This document shows positions 14,851-22,050 of a stretch of DNA of 22,050 nt, one piece after another. The position numbers and the translations under genes were made by a program. The stretch spans positions 22,301 through 44,350 of the forward strand of contig JABMDE010000059.1 in assembly GCA_015904055.1 (NCBI GenBank). The letters run 5' to 3'. The DNA comes from Nitrospira sp. (GTDB lineage Bacteria; Nitrospirota; Nitrospiria; Nitrospirales; Nitrospiraceae). The stretch's first letter is position 1. Each line of letters starts with the position of its first letter. The notes below the pieces were generated by a model that did no database searches, had not been told where the DNA came from, and worked only from the letters and a program-made list of their open reading frames with translations.

Positions 14851-16758
14851 TCAGGGGAGCCATGTCCACGCCGTCAACCGGATCCAGTCCACGACCTGAT
14901 GCGTCCAGATCCAGACCAACCGTCGCTGATCGATGGCGATCTTGCCCGCGCCCTCCATTGCCGGACGCAACCGATCGTGCGCCTGATCAAGCGAGGCTTC
15001 CACGCGGAAGAAATTGCGCCCGTCCTTCGCCGTCGACACGGGCGTGACGTTTGAAATCGTGACCGCCACCGGCCCCGAGGGAAAGGCCGAAAGCAAGAGA
15101 TGTCCGGGCTGTCCCGCCTGCACGTCGGCAATATCGCGCTCATCGACTTCCAACACCACGCGGTAACTGTCTAGCGGGGCGATCTCGAACAACACCGTTC
15201 CTTTTTCAACCGGGGCCCCCAGCGACTGGCTCAGATCGCCGCTGACGACGATCCCGTCGAACGGCGCGATCATGCGGGTATGCGCCAGTTGATCATCGAG
15301 CAACTCGATTTCCGCCCGCACCTGATTCATCTGCGCGGTGAGAATCTCGACCTTGGCGGCCTCCCGCTCGCCCATCGCCTTGTGGTATTCCTTCTGATAC
15401 TCCTCGAACTTGCTCAAGGACTTTAGCCGTTCGAGCCGCAGCTCACGATCGTCGAGCGTGCATAGAACATCACCGGCGCGCACCAGTTCACCGGCGCGCA
15501 CAGGCGCATCCCGGATATATCCGTTGAAAGGAGCGGCGGCCGCCCGTTGGACAACCGGCTCCAGAACCGTTTTCGCGGAGACTCGATAGTCGCCCTTGGC
15601 CAGGAAACAGAAGGCCAGCAGGGCCGCGAGGGAGACTGAGCTCAACTTCAATGCGACATGGCCGGGCCCCAACAGGTCACGGACATACCGTGTGAGCGAG
15701 TCCCAGACCTTGGCGCCCAGCCACCGGTCTTCGCGCCGATGGACCTCCAGCACAGGCCCGATAAGCGCCGCCACGGACCGGCACAGATCCACGTGCTTCT
15801 GGTCGAACGGCCGATCCACCGGCCGCTCCAGAAGAAGGGCTCCCACGACCTGCCCGCCTGCTTCCAACGGCACGCAGAGGAGCGCCCCGCTCCCATGCTC
15901 CTTTGCAAATGCCTCATGAGCCTGCACGACGACCGAGGCCCCCTCCGTCGGCGGAGGATAGACGATCGTCTCGCGCTGATCGATGGCTTCGTCCATGGCC
16001 TCGGCCATCCCGCGAATCACATTGGCCTGTTCTTTGAATTGGGCGCTGTGCGACACGGCGGTCACACGCGCGCGGCCCCGCGTGACAAAGCCGAGGCTGA
16101 CCCGATCACACTGAAATTGGGTCGCCAGCGCGGTCACCAGCGTCATCGCCGAGGCGTAGAACCGCTCGTGGCCGACGGCCGTGGCCACCAGGTCCAGGGC
16201 TGCCTGCAACCGCTCACGTGTGACTTTCTCCGCCGCGACCGCTTCCCGCGCGAACAACAGTTCCAGCCAGGCAGCCCCCCAGTGGAGCTGCCGCAACATC
16301 CCTTGCAGCTTCACCTCTGATTTCGGGGCGACCTCCAGCACAGCGGCGCCGTGCAGCGCCCCACGCACTTCAATGGGATAACCGATTTCGTAATGGCCGT
16401 TCTGCGTCTCGCCCTCGGCGGGTTCGCCACGCGCCACCAGGCCGCGCCGTTCCGCCACGGTGCGCTCGGCGGTTTTCATAAGACGCTTGAGATTCTGGCG
16501 ACCTTCCGGCCAGGTCACAATGGGACGAAACGGACCGCGATCGGCCGGCCCGAGGAGGACCATCCCTGACCGGACTCCGCCCATCATACGGCATTGCAGC
16601 GCAAGCCAGCTCCGGCAGAAAACCTCGACGGTTGCAGCCTCGGCAAACGAGGTCCACAACGAATGCTCCTGAGTGACGTCGATCTGCGCCACCGTCTGCG
16701 CAGGCATCTCGCCTTCACCTTGGAGGCTGTCCCGTTGTGCGCCGGCAGGCTCGCCCAT
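14851..16758 (-). CDS. GAF-domain / HlyD fusion adaptor
   Basis: 635 aa; ATG with GGAG 5 nt upstream. The first 340 residues lack a signal peptide and look like two GAF-type modules (about 40-170, and 195-335 with SAMTLVTALATQFQCDRVSL and GALLCVPLEAGGQVVGALLL). One TM helix follows (about 367-388, VALKLSSVSLAALLAFCFLA). The periplasmic part is an adaptor: a lipoyl half around 405-435 (APFNGYIRDAPVRAGELVRA then GDVL), a coiled-coil hairpin (440-495), the second lipoyl half (MIAPFDGIVVSGDLSQSLGA) and a barrel to about 600. A cytoplasmic sensor would thus be joined to the export conduit. The gene is 149 nt upstream of the M50 gene and 30 nt downstream of the DUF3467-like gene. The ligand is unknown. 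Confidence 0.85.
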   Translation of the reverse strand: MGEPAGAQRDSLQGEGEMPAQTVAQIDVTQEHSLWTSFAEAATVEVFCRSWLALQCRMMGGVRSGMVLLGPADRGPFRPIVTWPEGRQNLKRLMKTAERTVAERRGLVARGEPAEGETQNGHYEIGYPIEVRGALHGAAVLEVAPKSEVKLQGMLRQLHWGAAWLELLFAREAVAAEKVTRERLQAALDLVATAVGHERFYASAMTLVTALATQFQCDRVSLGFVTRGRARVTAVSHSAQFKEQANVIRGMAEAMDEAIDQRETIVYPPPTEGASVVVQAHEAFAKEHGSGALLCVPLEAGGQVVGALLLERPVDRPFDQKHVDLCRSVAALIGPVLEVHRREDRWLGAKVWDSLTRYVRDLLGPGHVALKLSSVSLAALLAFCFLAKGDYRVSAKTVLEPVVQRAAAAPFNGYIRDAPVRAGELVRAGDVLCTLDDRELRLERLKSLSKFEEYQKEYHKAMGEREAAKVEILTAQMNQVRAEIELLDDQLAHTRMIAPFDGIVVSGDLSQSLGAPVEKGTVLFEIAPLDSYRVVLEVDERDIADVQAGQPGHLLLSAFPSGPVAVTISNVTPVSTAKDGRNFFRVEASLDQAHDRLRPAMEGAGKIAIDQRRLVWIWTHQVVDWIRLTAWTWLP

Positions 16759-16788
16759 GATTACTCCGATATGAATTGCAGGAAGTAC

Positions 16789-17121
16789 TTATTGAGCGGA
16801 CGATCTGTCGGCAGACGACTGAGCCGTTCCGACATCCATCACCCCGAAGCGGGCCTCGTACTGCTTGATCACGTGATCCAGCAGCAGCACACGCCGCTTG
16901 GCCGAGAACGGGCTCAAGATCACGCGGACCTCGGAGGCCTCACACGAGCTCGACACGTTGCAGACGTTCGCATACGTATTGATATGCCCGTATGATCGAT
17001 CTTCACCGTGGGGCTCGCTAAAACTCTCGGGGCTTCTCTCTTCGCTTCTATGCCTGTGGCCGCCATGCTGCCCCCCCTGTGATGAGAGGAGACAGACCTG
17101 TCCTCTGCCCGTCGTGCTCAA
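16789..17121 (-). CDS. DUF3467-like small protein, possibly frameshifted and internally deleted
   Basis: At most 110 aa from a TTG at 17121 with no clear ribosome binding site. The second half, INTYANVCNVSSS, then EVRVILSPFSAKRRVLLLDH then VIKQYEARFGVM, matches what I recall of DUF3467 proteins (YANVCNV, then a strand region, then LSPFAAKR and YExRFG), but about 25 residues expected between the two blocks seem missing. The first 45 residues are Ser/His/Arg-rich and do not look like protein. A better start, ATG at 17066 after GGGGGGGCAGC, is in another frame and reads MAATGIEAKREAP through VKID, more like a genuine N-terminus. A 1-nt frameshift near 16990 would join the two. It may be a damaged gene, or one with an odd start. 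It heads the GAF-HlyD/M50/SecA run and the family probably belongs to the system. Confidence 0.45.
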   Translation of the reverse strand: MSTTGRGQVCLLSSQGGQHGGHRHRSEERSPESFSEPHGEDRSYGHINTYANVCNVSSSCEASEVRVILSPFSAKRRVLLLDHVIKQYEARFGVMDVGTAQSSADRSSAQ

Positions 17122-17726
17122 GTGTACCCAGCAGAGAATACACCAAATAGCATGAAACAGTCTCTCATCCTAACAGAATCTCGCTATGGGTCCCTACCGG
17201 AGGAGGGGGTTACTCTGCCACAAAAAACCGGTGTGGCGGCACGTCAGAGTCTGCGAAAGGAGAAACTGGAAGAGACCATGCAAAAGTATCCCCTACTGCA
17301 TCGAGGAAGTCATGATCACTTCACCACAACGATCTGACGTACGGCAGTCCCGTGCGACAGAAGTGGGCAGAACTCATGCGGATTCGAATACCTTAAAGTA
17401 GCAGGGCCTTGTGAAGCGTTCCTGCTGACGCTTCGCGTGTAGCGGCATCGACGAGAAGCCACCGCCTCGCACACCAAACTTTCTATGCTCATAAAAGAAT
17501 GTGACTGCCGATTCTACATGAATGCCGAGGAACGGCAGTTTCAAGGTTTCAGAAGAAGGCAGGATTAAAGAGCTGAATTGCAGCGACTCCTAACCGGAGG
17601 GACGATGCGTCCTGATAAAGGCTCACAAAGCGACCGAGAGGAGCGGGCTCACATAACAGACAACCGATACAATACCTGCCGTCGGAACAACACAAGCGGC
17701 AGATGCTTCGACTTAGGATGCAGCCA
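17122..17726. other. Long intergenic region between the DUF3467-like and LEPR-XLL genes
   Basis: No gene I can support. It must hold the promoter for the minus-strand run starting at 17121, but I see no convincing -35/-10 pair. A hairpin GTGAAGCGT/ACGCTTCGC (17411-17436, 8-nt loop, one wobble) and an inverted pair CTGCCG/CGGCAG around 17504-17541 are visible. Confidence 0.35.
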
Positions 17727-17753
17727 GCAGGGAGCCGGAACCCGGCTCCCTGC
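17727..17753. terminator. Strong hairpin after the LEPR-XLL gene
   Basis: GCAGGGAGCCGG and CCGGCTCCCTGC form a perfect 12-bp stem with a 3-nt loop, 12 nt beyond the stop codon of the LEPR-XLL gene. There is no U-run on either strand. Its position and stability suggest a transcription end or 3' mRNA stabiliser for the LEPR-XLL transcript. Confidence 0.65.
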
Positions 17754-17764
17754 CACTGTGCCTC

Positions 17765-20620
17765 TTAGATGATGGTTCTCTTATCGGAGTCCTTAGTTAG
17801 GGAATTGATGTCCGTAATCTTGTCATTCGAGCTTACGATGAACCAGTCATGACCGGAGCTGCCGGTGAGCTGATCGAAAGATTCATCAACAACATCCCCA
17901 TCGCTATTGCTGTCTGCGAGATCGTCCTCTGCGACCCAATTTGCAGCCCAGTTAGCACTCATCTCCCTCAAGGAATCATAGCCAAAGGTACTGGATAACT
18001 CTCCGGCAACCAAGATGTCGTGACCCGCTGAGCCGACCACCCGATCCGACCCATAACCGCCGATCAGCACGTCATTCCCGGCACTGCCGGTCAACGTATC
18101 ATTGCCCTGATTGCCCCAGAGCACATCATGCCCCGCCCCTCCGGTGATCGTATCGTTCCCCAACCCACCGTGGGCTTCGAGATTGACATTCCCTGACAGG
18201 CTGATGGTGTCATCACAGCCCAATCCATACACAATCACGTGATCATTGCTCAGATCCACGTTGTAGGATCCCGTTCCGTTGACCGTGATCGCACCCGGTT
18301 TGCTCGCATTCACCGTGATGATATCGCAGCCATTCGTACCGACGATGAGCAGATTACCGTTACCATCCTTCACCGCCGTGACGACAGTCGGTGCCACCAC
18401 AGTCAGCGTGCCAGCCTGATAGCCGATTGTATAGTTACCCATCCCATCACCTACCACGGCACTAGCTGTAATCGCATATGGCCCCACTGTTGCCCAGGCC
18501 ACGGCCCCATCACTCACCAACGTCACACTGGTCACAGCGTCCCCGTCGACCAGGCCGCTAACGGAGAAGTGCGAGCTCGGTATCGTTGTGTCGAATATGA
18601 AGGTCTCTCCGAACGTCTTCGTCTGTGCAGTCGCAGTAATCGTCAGTGTCGCCGGCGTGATCGTGATCGCCACCGAGTCGCTCTGACTCACATAGTTGCC
18701 ATTGGTAAAGCTCCAGGCCACCGTCCCGCCTGGCACATCCTTAAAGGTCTCGGTCCCGATGGTCACTGAGCTGCTCAGGTCCTCGTTGTTCACCCCAACC
18801 GCAGAACCCAGCGTCGCCCCGTGGAACTGCCCGTCATAAACGCCGCTGTGCCCGTTGACCACAATGCTCGCCGTCGCCGGCGTGATGTTCGCCGTGGTGC
18901 TCGCTGTCGTGTTGAACGTATAGTTACCCGCGTCCGTCCCGCTAATCGAGATCCCTGAGACGCTCACGGTCTTGCCCGTGCCCACGTTCTTATCGGCAAA
19001 GGTCGCCGTGGTGTAGCTGGCCGTGAACACGTCGCCGCTCAACCGGTTGTCCGACAAGGTCACAGTCGCCGTAGTCCCGCCGTCATACACCTTATTCACA
19101 CCTGTCGCCGTCACCGTCAGCGCCCGTGCCGTGATGTTCGCCGTCGTGGTCAGCGTCGCAGGAACCAAGACATAGTTATCCTTGTCCGCCCCCCCAAAAC
19201 TGAAACCTGTGCCGGTCACGGTCTTGCCCGTGCCCACGTTCTCAGTATCAAAGGTTGCACTGCCGCCGGTCAGATTGACCACATCGCCGACAAGTACGCC
19301 GTTGAGAGACCGGCTCACGATTGTGGCACTGGTGGTTCCGTCGTACACCTTGTTGCTCACCGTGAAGCTGCCGGTGATGCTCTTTTGTGCCACATTCTGC
19401 ACGATCGTGCCCGAAGTGGAGCCAGCGAACCCGGAGGCACCACTGTATACGGCATAGACGTTGTGATTGCCGGCATCCAAATTTGAAATACTGCCGCTCG
19501 TCGCCACGCCGTTTACCACATTGACTGCAGGGCCAAAGGCATTGCCATCCACATAGAACCGTACGGTACCTACGCTAGGGCTCCCTGTCACATTCGCGGT
19601 GAAACCTACCGCATCACCGTATGTAGTCGTACTGTCACTGGATGACACCGTAGTGGTGGTCGCGATGGCCGGTGTGGAGACGGTCACAGCAGAATTCTGA
19701 AAGCTCGAGCCGGTGCGGGTTCCACCGCCAGAAAATGTTTGCACTATGTCCAAGACCAGTCGATAGGTACCGTCGGCCGAACCGGTGGGCACGGTTACAA
19801 CGAACGATCGATTCGAAACTGTACCGGTTGGGAGCCCGGTGTCGGTTCCGACGACGATGCTTGTCGATCCGGCTACAAGCCTCGCAGTTACGGTCTGACT
19901 CACGAAGGTCTGAGCACCGGGATTGACAACTGTCGTCGTCGTTGCGGCATCGTACTGAATCGTGAAACTGTTACCGGCGGCCACTGTTACCGGTGAAGCA
20001 GTTGTAGGGCTATCGATATTTATTGATGTTACGCTGTCCGTGAACTCATGCATCGCAACAGTGCCGGAGGCCAAGCCAGTCGCAGTCAGTAGCAACGATG
20101 AATCGGCGTACTGATCCTCAACAAACCATGTGGTGCTGATGCTGCCGTTGACGGTGAGATCGTTATCGGGACGGATCCAGTCGGCCTGACCATCGCCGTT
20201 GCGATCCCCCGACTCCGCCACACCGTCTCCGTTGCTATCCACTATCGTGTCCTGATAGGCGTCAAACCCTCCGATGCCATCGATCACGTACCAGGGCAGA
20301 TTGCCGCTTGGATAATCTTCGATGCCGTCGGTGCGGGTGACCTGGAACTGGACCATTTCACCATCTGCGAATGTGGCGCCCTCCGAGGTGCTGGCTACGT
20401 TTGATGTCGTAATGATCGCGGTTTCGCCCGGTGAGTAGTCCGCCTTGTCGGTGGTAACGACGGCTTCCATCGGCGTCGCCGACAACATGATCCGGTCTTC
20501 GAGTGACTCCAGTACAAAGGCCTGACTCGAGGGGCGAGACTGGTCTGCAGATGGGCGGAACGCCTTGCCTGCTTCGCGCCGGTTACGATTGAACCACTTG
20601 AGCCAGTTGTTCCGTTTCAT
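17765..20620 (-). CDS. LEPR-XLL/RTX secreted adhesin-like protein, candidate substrate of the neighbouring export system
   Basis: 951 aa. The basic N-terminus lacks a hydrophobic signal peptide. LESLEDRIMLSATP at 37-50 fits the LEPR-XLL motif (LEPRLLLSA) seen near the N-terminus of large exported proteins in several phyla. Then: a region with Ca-binding type DSNGDGVAESGDRNGDGQAD (128-147); an Ig-like domain (321-410, TTYGDAVGFTANVTG); two YDG domains (415-497 and 500-580, both with KVYDG and NVGTGKTV); two MBG-like domains (583-655 and 657-743); and six RTX nonapeptides (818-871, e.g. GGLGNDTIT, GGAGHDVLW). The C-terminus has a second Asp-rich stretch and LTGSSGHDWFIV. RTX repeats fold on extracellular calcium, so a surface or matrix protein is likely. 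ATG has GGGAG 11 nt upstream. Confidence 0.88.
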   Translation of the reverse strand: MKRNNWLKWFNRNRREAGKAFRPSADQSRPSSQAFVLESLEDRIMLSATPMEAVVTTDKADYSPGETAIITTSNVASTSEGATFADGEMVQFQVTRTDGIEDYPSGNLPWYVIDGIGGFDAYQDTIVDSNGDGVAESGDRNGDGQADWIRPDNDLTVNGSISTTWFVEDQYADSSLLLTATGLASGTVAMHEFTDSVTSINIDSPTTASPVTVAAGNSFTIQYDAATTTTVVNPGAQTFVSQTVTARLVAGSTSIVVGTDTGLPTGTVSNRSFVVTVPTGSADGTYRLVLDIVQTFSGGGTRTGSSFQNSAVTVSTPAIATTTTVSSSDSTTTYGDAVGFTANVTGSPSVGTVRFYVDGNAFGPAVNVVNGVATSGSISNLDAGNHNVYAVYSGASGFAGSTSGTIVQNVAQKSITGSFTVSNKVYDGTTSATIVSRSLNGVLVGDVVNLTGGSATFDTENVGTGKTVTGTGFSFGGADKDNYVLVPATLTTTANITARALTVTATGVNKVYDGGTTATVTLSDNRLSGDVFTASYTTATFADKNVGTGKTVSVSGISISGTDAGNYTFNTTASTTANITPATASIVVNGHSGVYDGQFHGATLGSAVGVNNEDLSSSVTIGTETFKDVPGGTVAWSFTNGNYVSQSDSVAITITPATLTITATAQTKTFGETFIFDTTIPSSHFSVSGLVDGDAVTSVTLVSDGAVAWATVGPYAITASAVVGDGMGNYTIGYQAGTLTVVAPTVVTAVKDGNGNLLIVGTNGCDIITVNASKPGAITVNGTGSYNVDLSNDHVIVYGLGCDDTISLSGNVNLEAHGGLGNDTITGGAGHDVLWGNQGNDTLTGSAGNDVLIGGYGSDRVVGSAGHDILVAGELSSTFGYDSLREMSANWAANWVAEDDLADSNSDGDVVDESFDQLTGSSGHDWFIVSSNDKITDINSLTKDSDKRTII
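18964..18990. repeat. 27-nt repeat marking duplicated YDG domains (copy 1)
   Basis: Identical over 27 nt to 19216-19242, exactly 252 bp (84 codons) away, encoding NVGTGKTV in each YDG domain. The distance equals the domain length, showing tandem domain duplication within the LEPR-XLL gene. Confidence 0.85.
19216..19242. repeat. 27-nt repeat marking duplicated YDG domains (copy 2)
   Basis: Second copy of the repeat at 18964-18990. Surrounding sequence has diverged, so this segment is kept by selection or local conversion. Confidence 0.85.
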
Positions 20621-21080
20621 AATTGCGTCACTCCCGTGTTATGTACTGTTCTTTTTCTCTTGCTCTCGCCGATTATTCTTTTTTCAACACGCCGCATGTG
20701 CATCCACCGTTTGTCCGCCTGCACTTGTTCATGATTGCTCTGCTTGTCTCGCTCCTCCGCCACAGCATGGAACACACCACCACAATAATGAGTATGGAAA
20801 GGATATCCATGATTATTCGCTTAGAGAAGTTCCTCAAAGCGGTGGGTACACCCTACTTAAAATGATGGGGCACCCTACTTATGGGAGACCGGCAGGAATA
20901 CTGCGGCTGTGGTTGCAGGCAGACTGCTCAGTCGGGAGTTGATGCCCCTCCTGATCGGCACATCGTCAGTGTGACCCTACACTTCGATAATGATTGGGGG
21001 CGCGAGATAGAGATGCGGCATCGTACGCAGGATTGCGCGCATCGGCTGATTCGAGAGCGGAATCGAAACGAGATGGGACG
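20621..21080. other. Upstream region of the LEPR-XLL gene, non-coding
   Basis: Several open frames exist here but none has a ribosome binding site with a protein-like sequence. The stretch includes the leader of the LEPR-XLL gene and the paired repeat described separately. From about 20890 to 21080 I see nothing specific. Confidence 0.4.
20849..20881 (-). promoter_or_regulatory. Paired CACCCTACTTA repeat, two helical turns apart
   Basis: CACCCTACTTA occurs at 20849-20859 and 20871-20881, with 22 bp from start to start, about 230-260 bp upstream of the LEPR-XLL start codon. Equal faces of the helix suggest a dimeric or tandem-binding activator such as a response regulator. It could instead serve a gene to the right, but that gene points away. 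Confidence 0.5.
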
Positions 21081-21431
21081 TTACTTGGTCAGAGTACGGA
21101 TGTAGGCAAGCACCGCCCGGCCGTCCTGCTCCGACAGGCGAACTTTCCAGGACGGCATGTTGGGCTTTCCTTCATGGATGGTCTTCAGCAAAGCAGCATC
21201 TGACTTTTTCTTCATCGACGGGGACGTGAGGTTGGCTGGATCGGCGCCCAGAAGCTTGTACCCGCCCCCGTCACCTTCGGCGCCATGACAGCCGGCGCAG
21301 TATTTGACGTACACGTTCTTTCCTTTGGCAATTCGTGCCGGATCTGAGCCGGCCACTTCTTGTCCGTAGGCCTCGGACTGTCCTGCTACTGCCATAAGCA
21401 TGAGCCATAAGCCGACATGCACCGCTGTCAT
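21081..21431 (-). CDS. Small monohaem cytochrome c
   Basis: 116 aa from the ATG at 21431, which has GGGAGG 8 nt upstream; a GTG at 21449 would overlap the pump gene. The signal peptide spans about residues 1-23 (VGLWLMLMAVAGQSEAYGQE). CAGCH at 45-49 binds haem c covalently, and M92 in PNMPSW is the likely distal ligand. SEQDGRAVLAYIRTL is the usual C-terminal helix of class I cytochromes c. It would be a periplasmic electron carrier. It lies 4 nt behind the RND pump gene and must share its transcript, an unusual pairing. I cannot tell its redox partner. Confidence 0.92.
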   Translation of the reverse strand: MTAVHVGLWLMLMAVAGQSEAYGQEVAGSDPARIAKGKNVYVKYCAGCHGAEGDGGGYKLLGADPANLTSPSMKKKSDAALLKTIHEGKPNMPSWKVRLSEQDGRAVLAYIRTLTK

Positions 21432-21435
21432 GGCC

Positions 21436-22050
21436 TCATCCTCCCTCACCGTGGACTCGATCCACAGTAGCTGTCCCGCTGCCCCCGTCAGGCATCGGCT
21501 CTGATTGCTGCCCGACCGCGACGGTTGCGAGCTCTGCAGATTGGCCTTCCATCCATCGGTACAAGACCGGCAGCAAGATCAGCGTCAGGAATGTCGATGA
21601 GGCCAGTCCCCCGATCACAACAATCGCCAGCGGGCGTTGCACTTCCGACCCGATACCGTTTGCGAAGGCGAGCGGCACCAACCCAAGCAACGCGACCAAC
21701 GCCGTCATCAACACCGGGCGCAATCGCAAGAGCGCGCCGGAGGTCACGGCTTCATCCAGGCCATATCCGTCTTCACGCAGTTTATTCATGTAGGACACGA
21801 GCACGATGCCGTTCAGCACGGCGACACCGAACAGATTGATGAATCCGACGGATGCCGGCACGCTGAGATATTCTCCCGTCAACCACAGAGCGACGATCCC
21901 ACCGATCAACGCAAACGGCAGGTTCAAAATGATGAGCGTCGCCTGACGAAGTGAGTTGAAGGTCGAATACAACAACAAGAAGATCAGGCCGATCGTGATG
22001 GGAACGATGACGCGCAGCTTGGCCATCGCCCGCTCCATATTCTCAAATGA
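21436..22050 (-). CDS. CzcA/CusA-type RND efflux pump, C-terminal part, 5' end outside window
   Basis: The frame stays open through the right edge (SFEN precedes the internal Met at 22038), so only the last 205 residues are seen. They start in the second periplasmic-to-membrane junction ENMERAMAKLRVIVPITIGL and hold the final TM helices: IFLLLYSTFNS, LPFALIGGIVALWLTGEYLS, VGFINLFGVAVLNGIVLVSY, RLRPVLMTALVALLGLVPLA and the closing LASSTFLTLILLPVLYRW. The wording FINLFGVAVLNGIVLVS and LRPVLMTALVA is typical of the heavy-metal efflux (HME) branch, which exports Cu, Ag, Co, Zn or Cd from the periplasm or cytoplasm. The metal cannot be told from this end. The cytochrome c follows 4 nt later. Confidence 0.92.
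   Translation of the reverse strand, partial: SFENMERAMAKLRVIVPITIGLIFLLLYSTFNSLRQATLIILNLPFALIGGIVALWLTGEYLSVPASVGFINLFGVAVLNGIVLVSYMNKLREDGYGLDEAVTSGALLRLRPVLMTALVALLGLVPLAFANGIGSEVQRPLAIVVIGGLASSTFLTLILLPVLYRWMEGQSAELATVAVGQQSEPMPDGGSGTATVDRVHGEGG

Noticed and set aside
17152..17337. Possible 61-aa plus-strand gene starting MKQSLILTESRYGS
   Set aside because: Composition is plausible but there is no ribosome binding site, promoter or recognisable family.
17995..18170. CRISPR-like or satellite repeats in the 3' part of the adhesin gene
   Set aside because: They are 27-nt-periodic RTX nonapeptide codons with varied bases, in frame, not spaced identical repeats.
20565..20942. Plus-strand open frames upstream of the LEPR-XLL gene
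   Set aside because: Cys/His/Phe-rich products without ribosome binding sites; they overlap the adhesin start and its leader.
1..22050. CRISPR arrays, IS transposases, rRNA genes, riboswitches
   Set aside because: I looked for regularly spaced repeats, DDE transposase motifs, rRNA segments and known aptamer cores and saw none.

Overview
The window looks like a bacterial chromosome, GC-rich and Gram-negative with an outer membrane: it encodes TolC, an omptin-like barrel, an RND pump and a lipoprotein-like product. The mix of a LEPR-XLL/RTX protein, a SecA-like ATPase, HlyD-fused M50 protease and a CzcA-type pump with a c-type cytochrome reminds me of Nitrospirota (Nitrospira-like). That assignment is inference from gene content; no rRNA is present.

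Layout. (1) 1-2285: the truncated end of a Ski2-like DEXH helicase (+) meets, tail to tail, a two-gene unit (-) of a small one-TM protein and an omptin-like outer-membrane protease that keeps both catalytic pairs. (2) 2574-7775: a tRNA-Phe(GAA) gene whose 3' end is the attachment site of a compact integrated element of about 5.1 kb. An 18-bp copy of the tRNA end lies at 7758-7775. The element carries a tyrosine integrase, two XRE repressors with visible operators, an excisionase-like HTH, a four-cysteine mini-protein, a RepA-like RecA-fold ATPase, a small exported protein and a stand-alone NucS-type nuclease domain. Two repeat-rich non-coding stretches (4393-4677 and 5806-6264) flank the ATPase gene. 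(3) 8083-20620: all on the minus strand and the most interesting part. In transcription order: a 951-aa LEPR-XLL protein with Ig/YDG/MBG domains and RTX repeats; a short DUF3467-like gene that may be damaged; a GAF-TM-HlyD adaptor; a PqqD-like/M50 protease/HlyD fusion; a shortened SecA-like ATPase; a periplasmic adaptor; and a TolC-family channel. (4) 21081-22050: a small monohaem cytochrome c behind the 3' part of a CzcA/CusA-type RND pump gene that runs off the right edge.

How it may work together. I read region 3 as an envelope-spanning export system with no ABC or RND motor gene in the cluster. The SecA-like ATPase would supply energy. The M50 protein, with its PqqD-like domain, could recognise and trim a leader. 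Three HlyD/MFP-type proteins and TolC would span the envelope. The neighbouring LEPR-XLL/RTX protein, which has no classical signal peptide, is the obvious candidate substrate. The families are recognisable; their assembly into one pathway is my inference. The SecA-like gene also carries a perfect in-frame 99-bp tandem duplication that doubles helicase motif VI.
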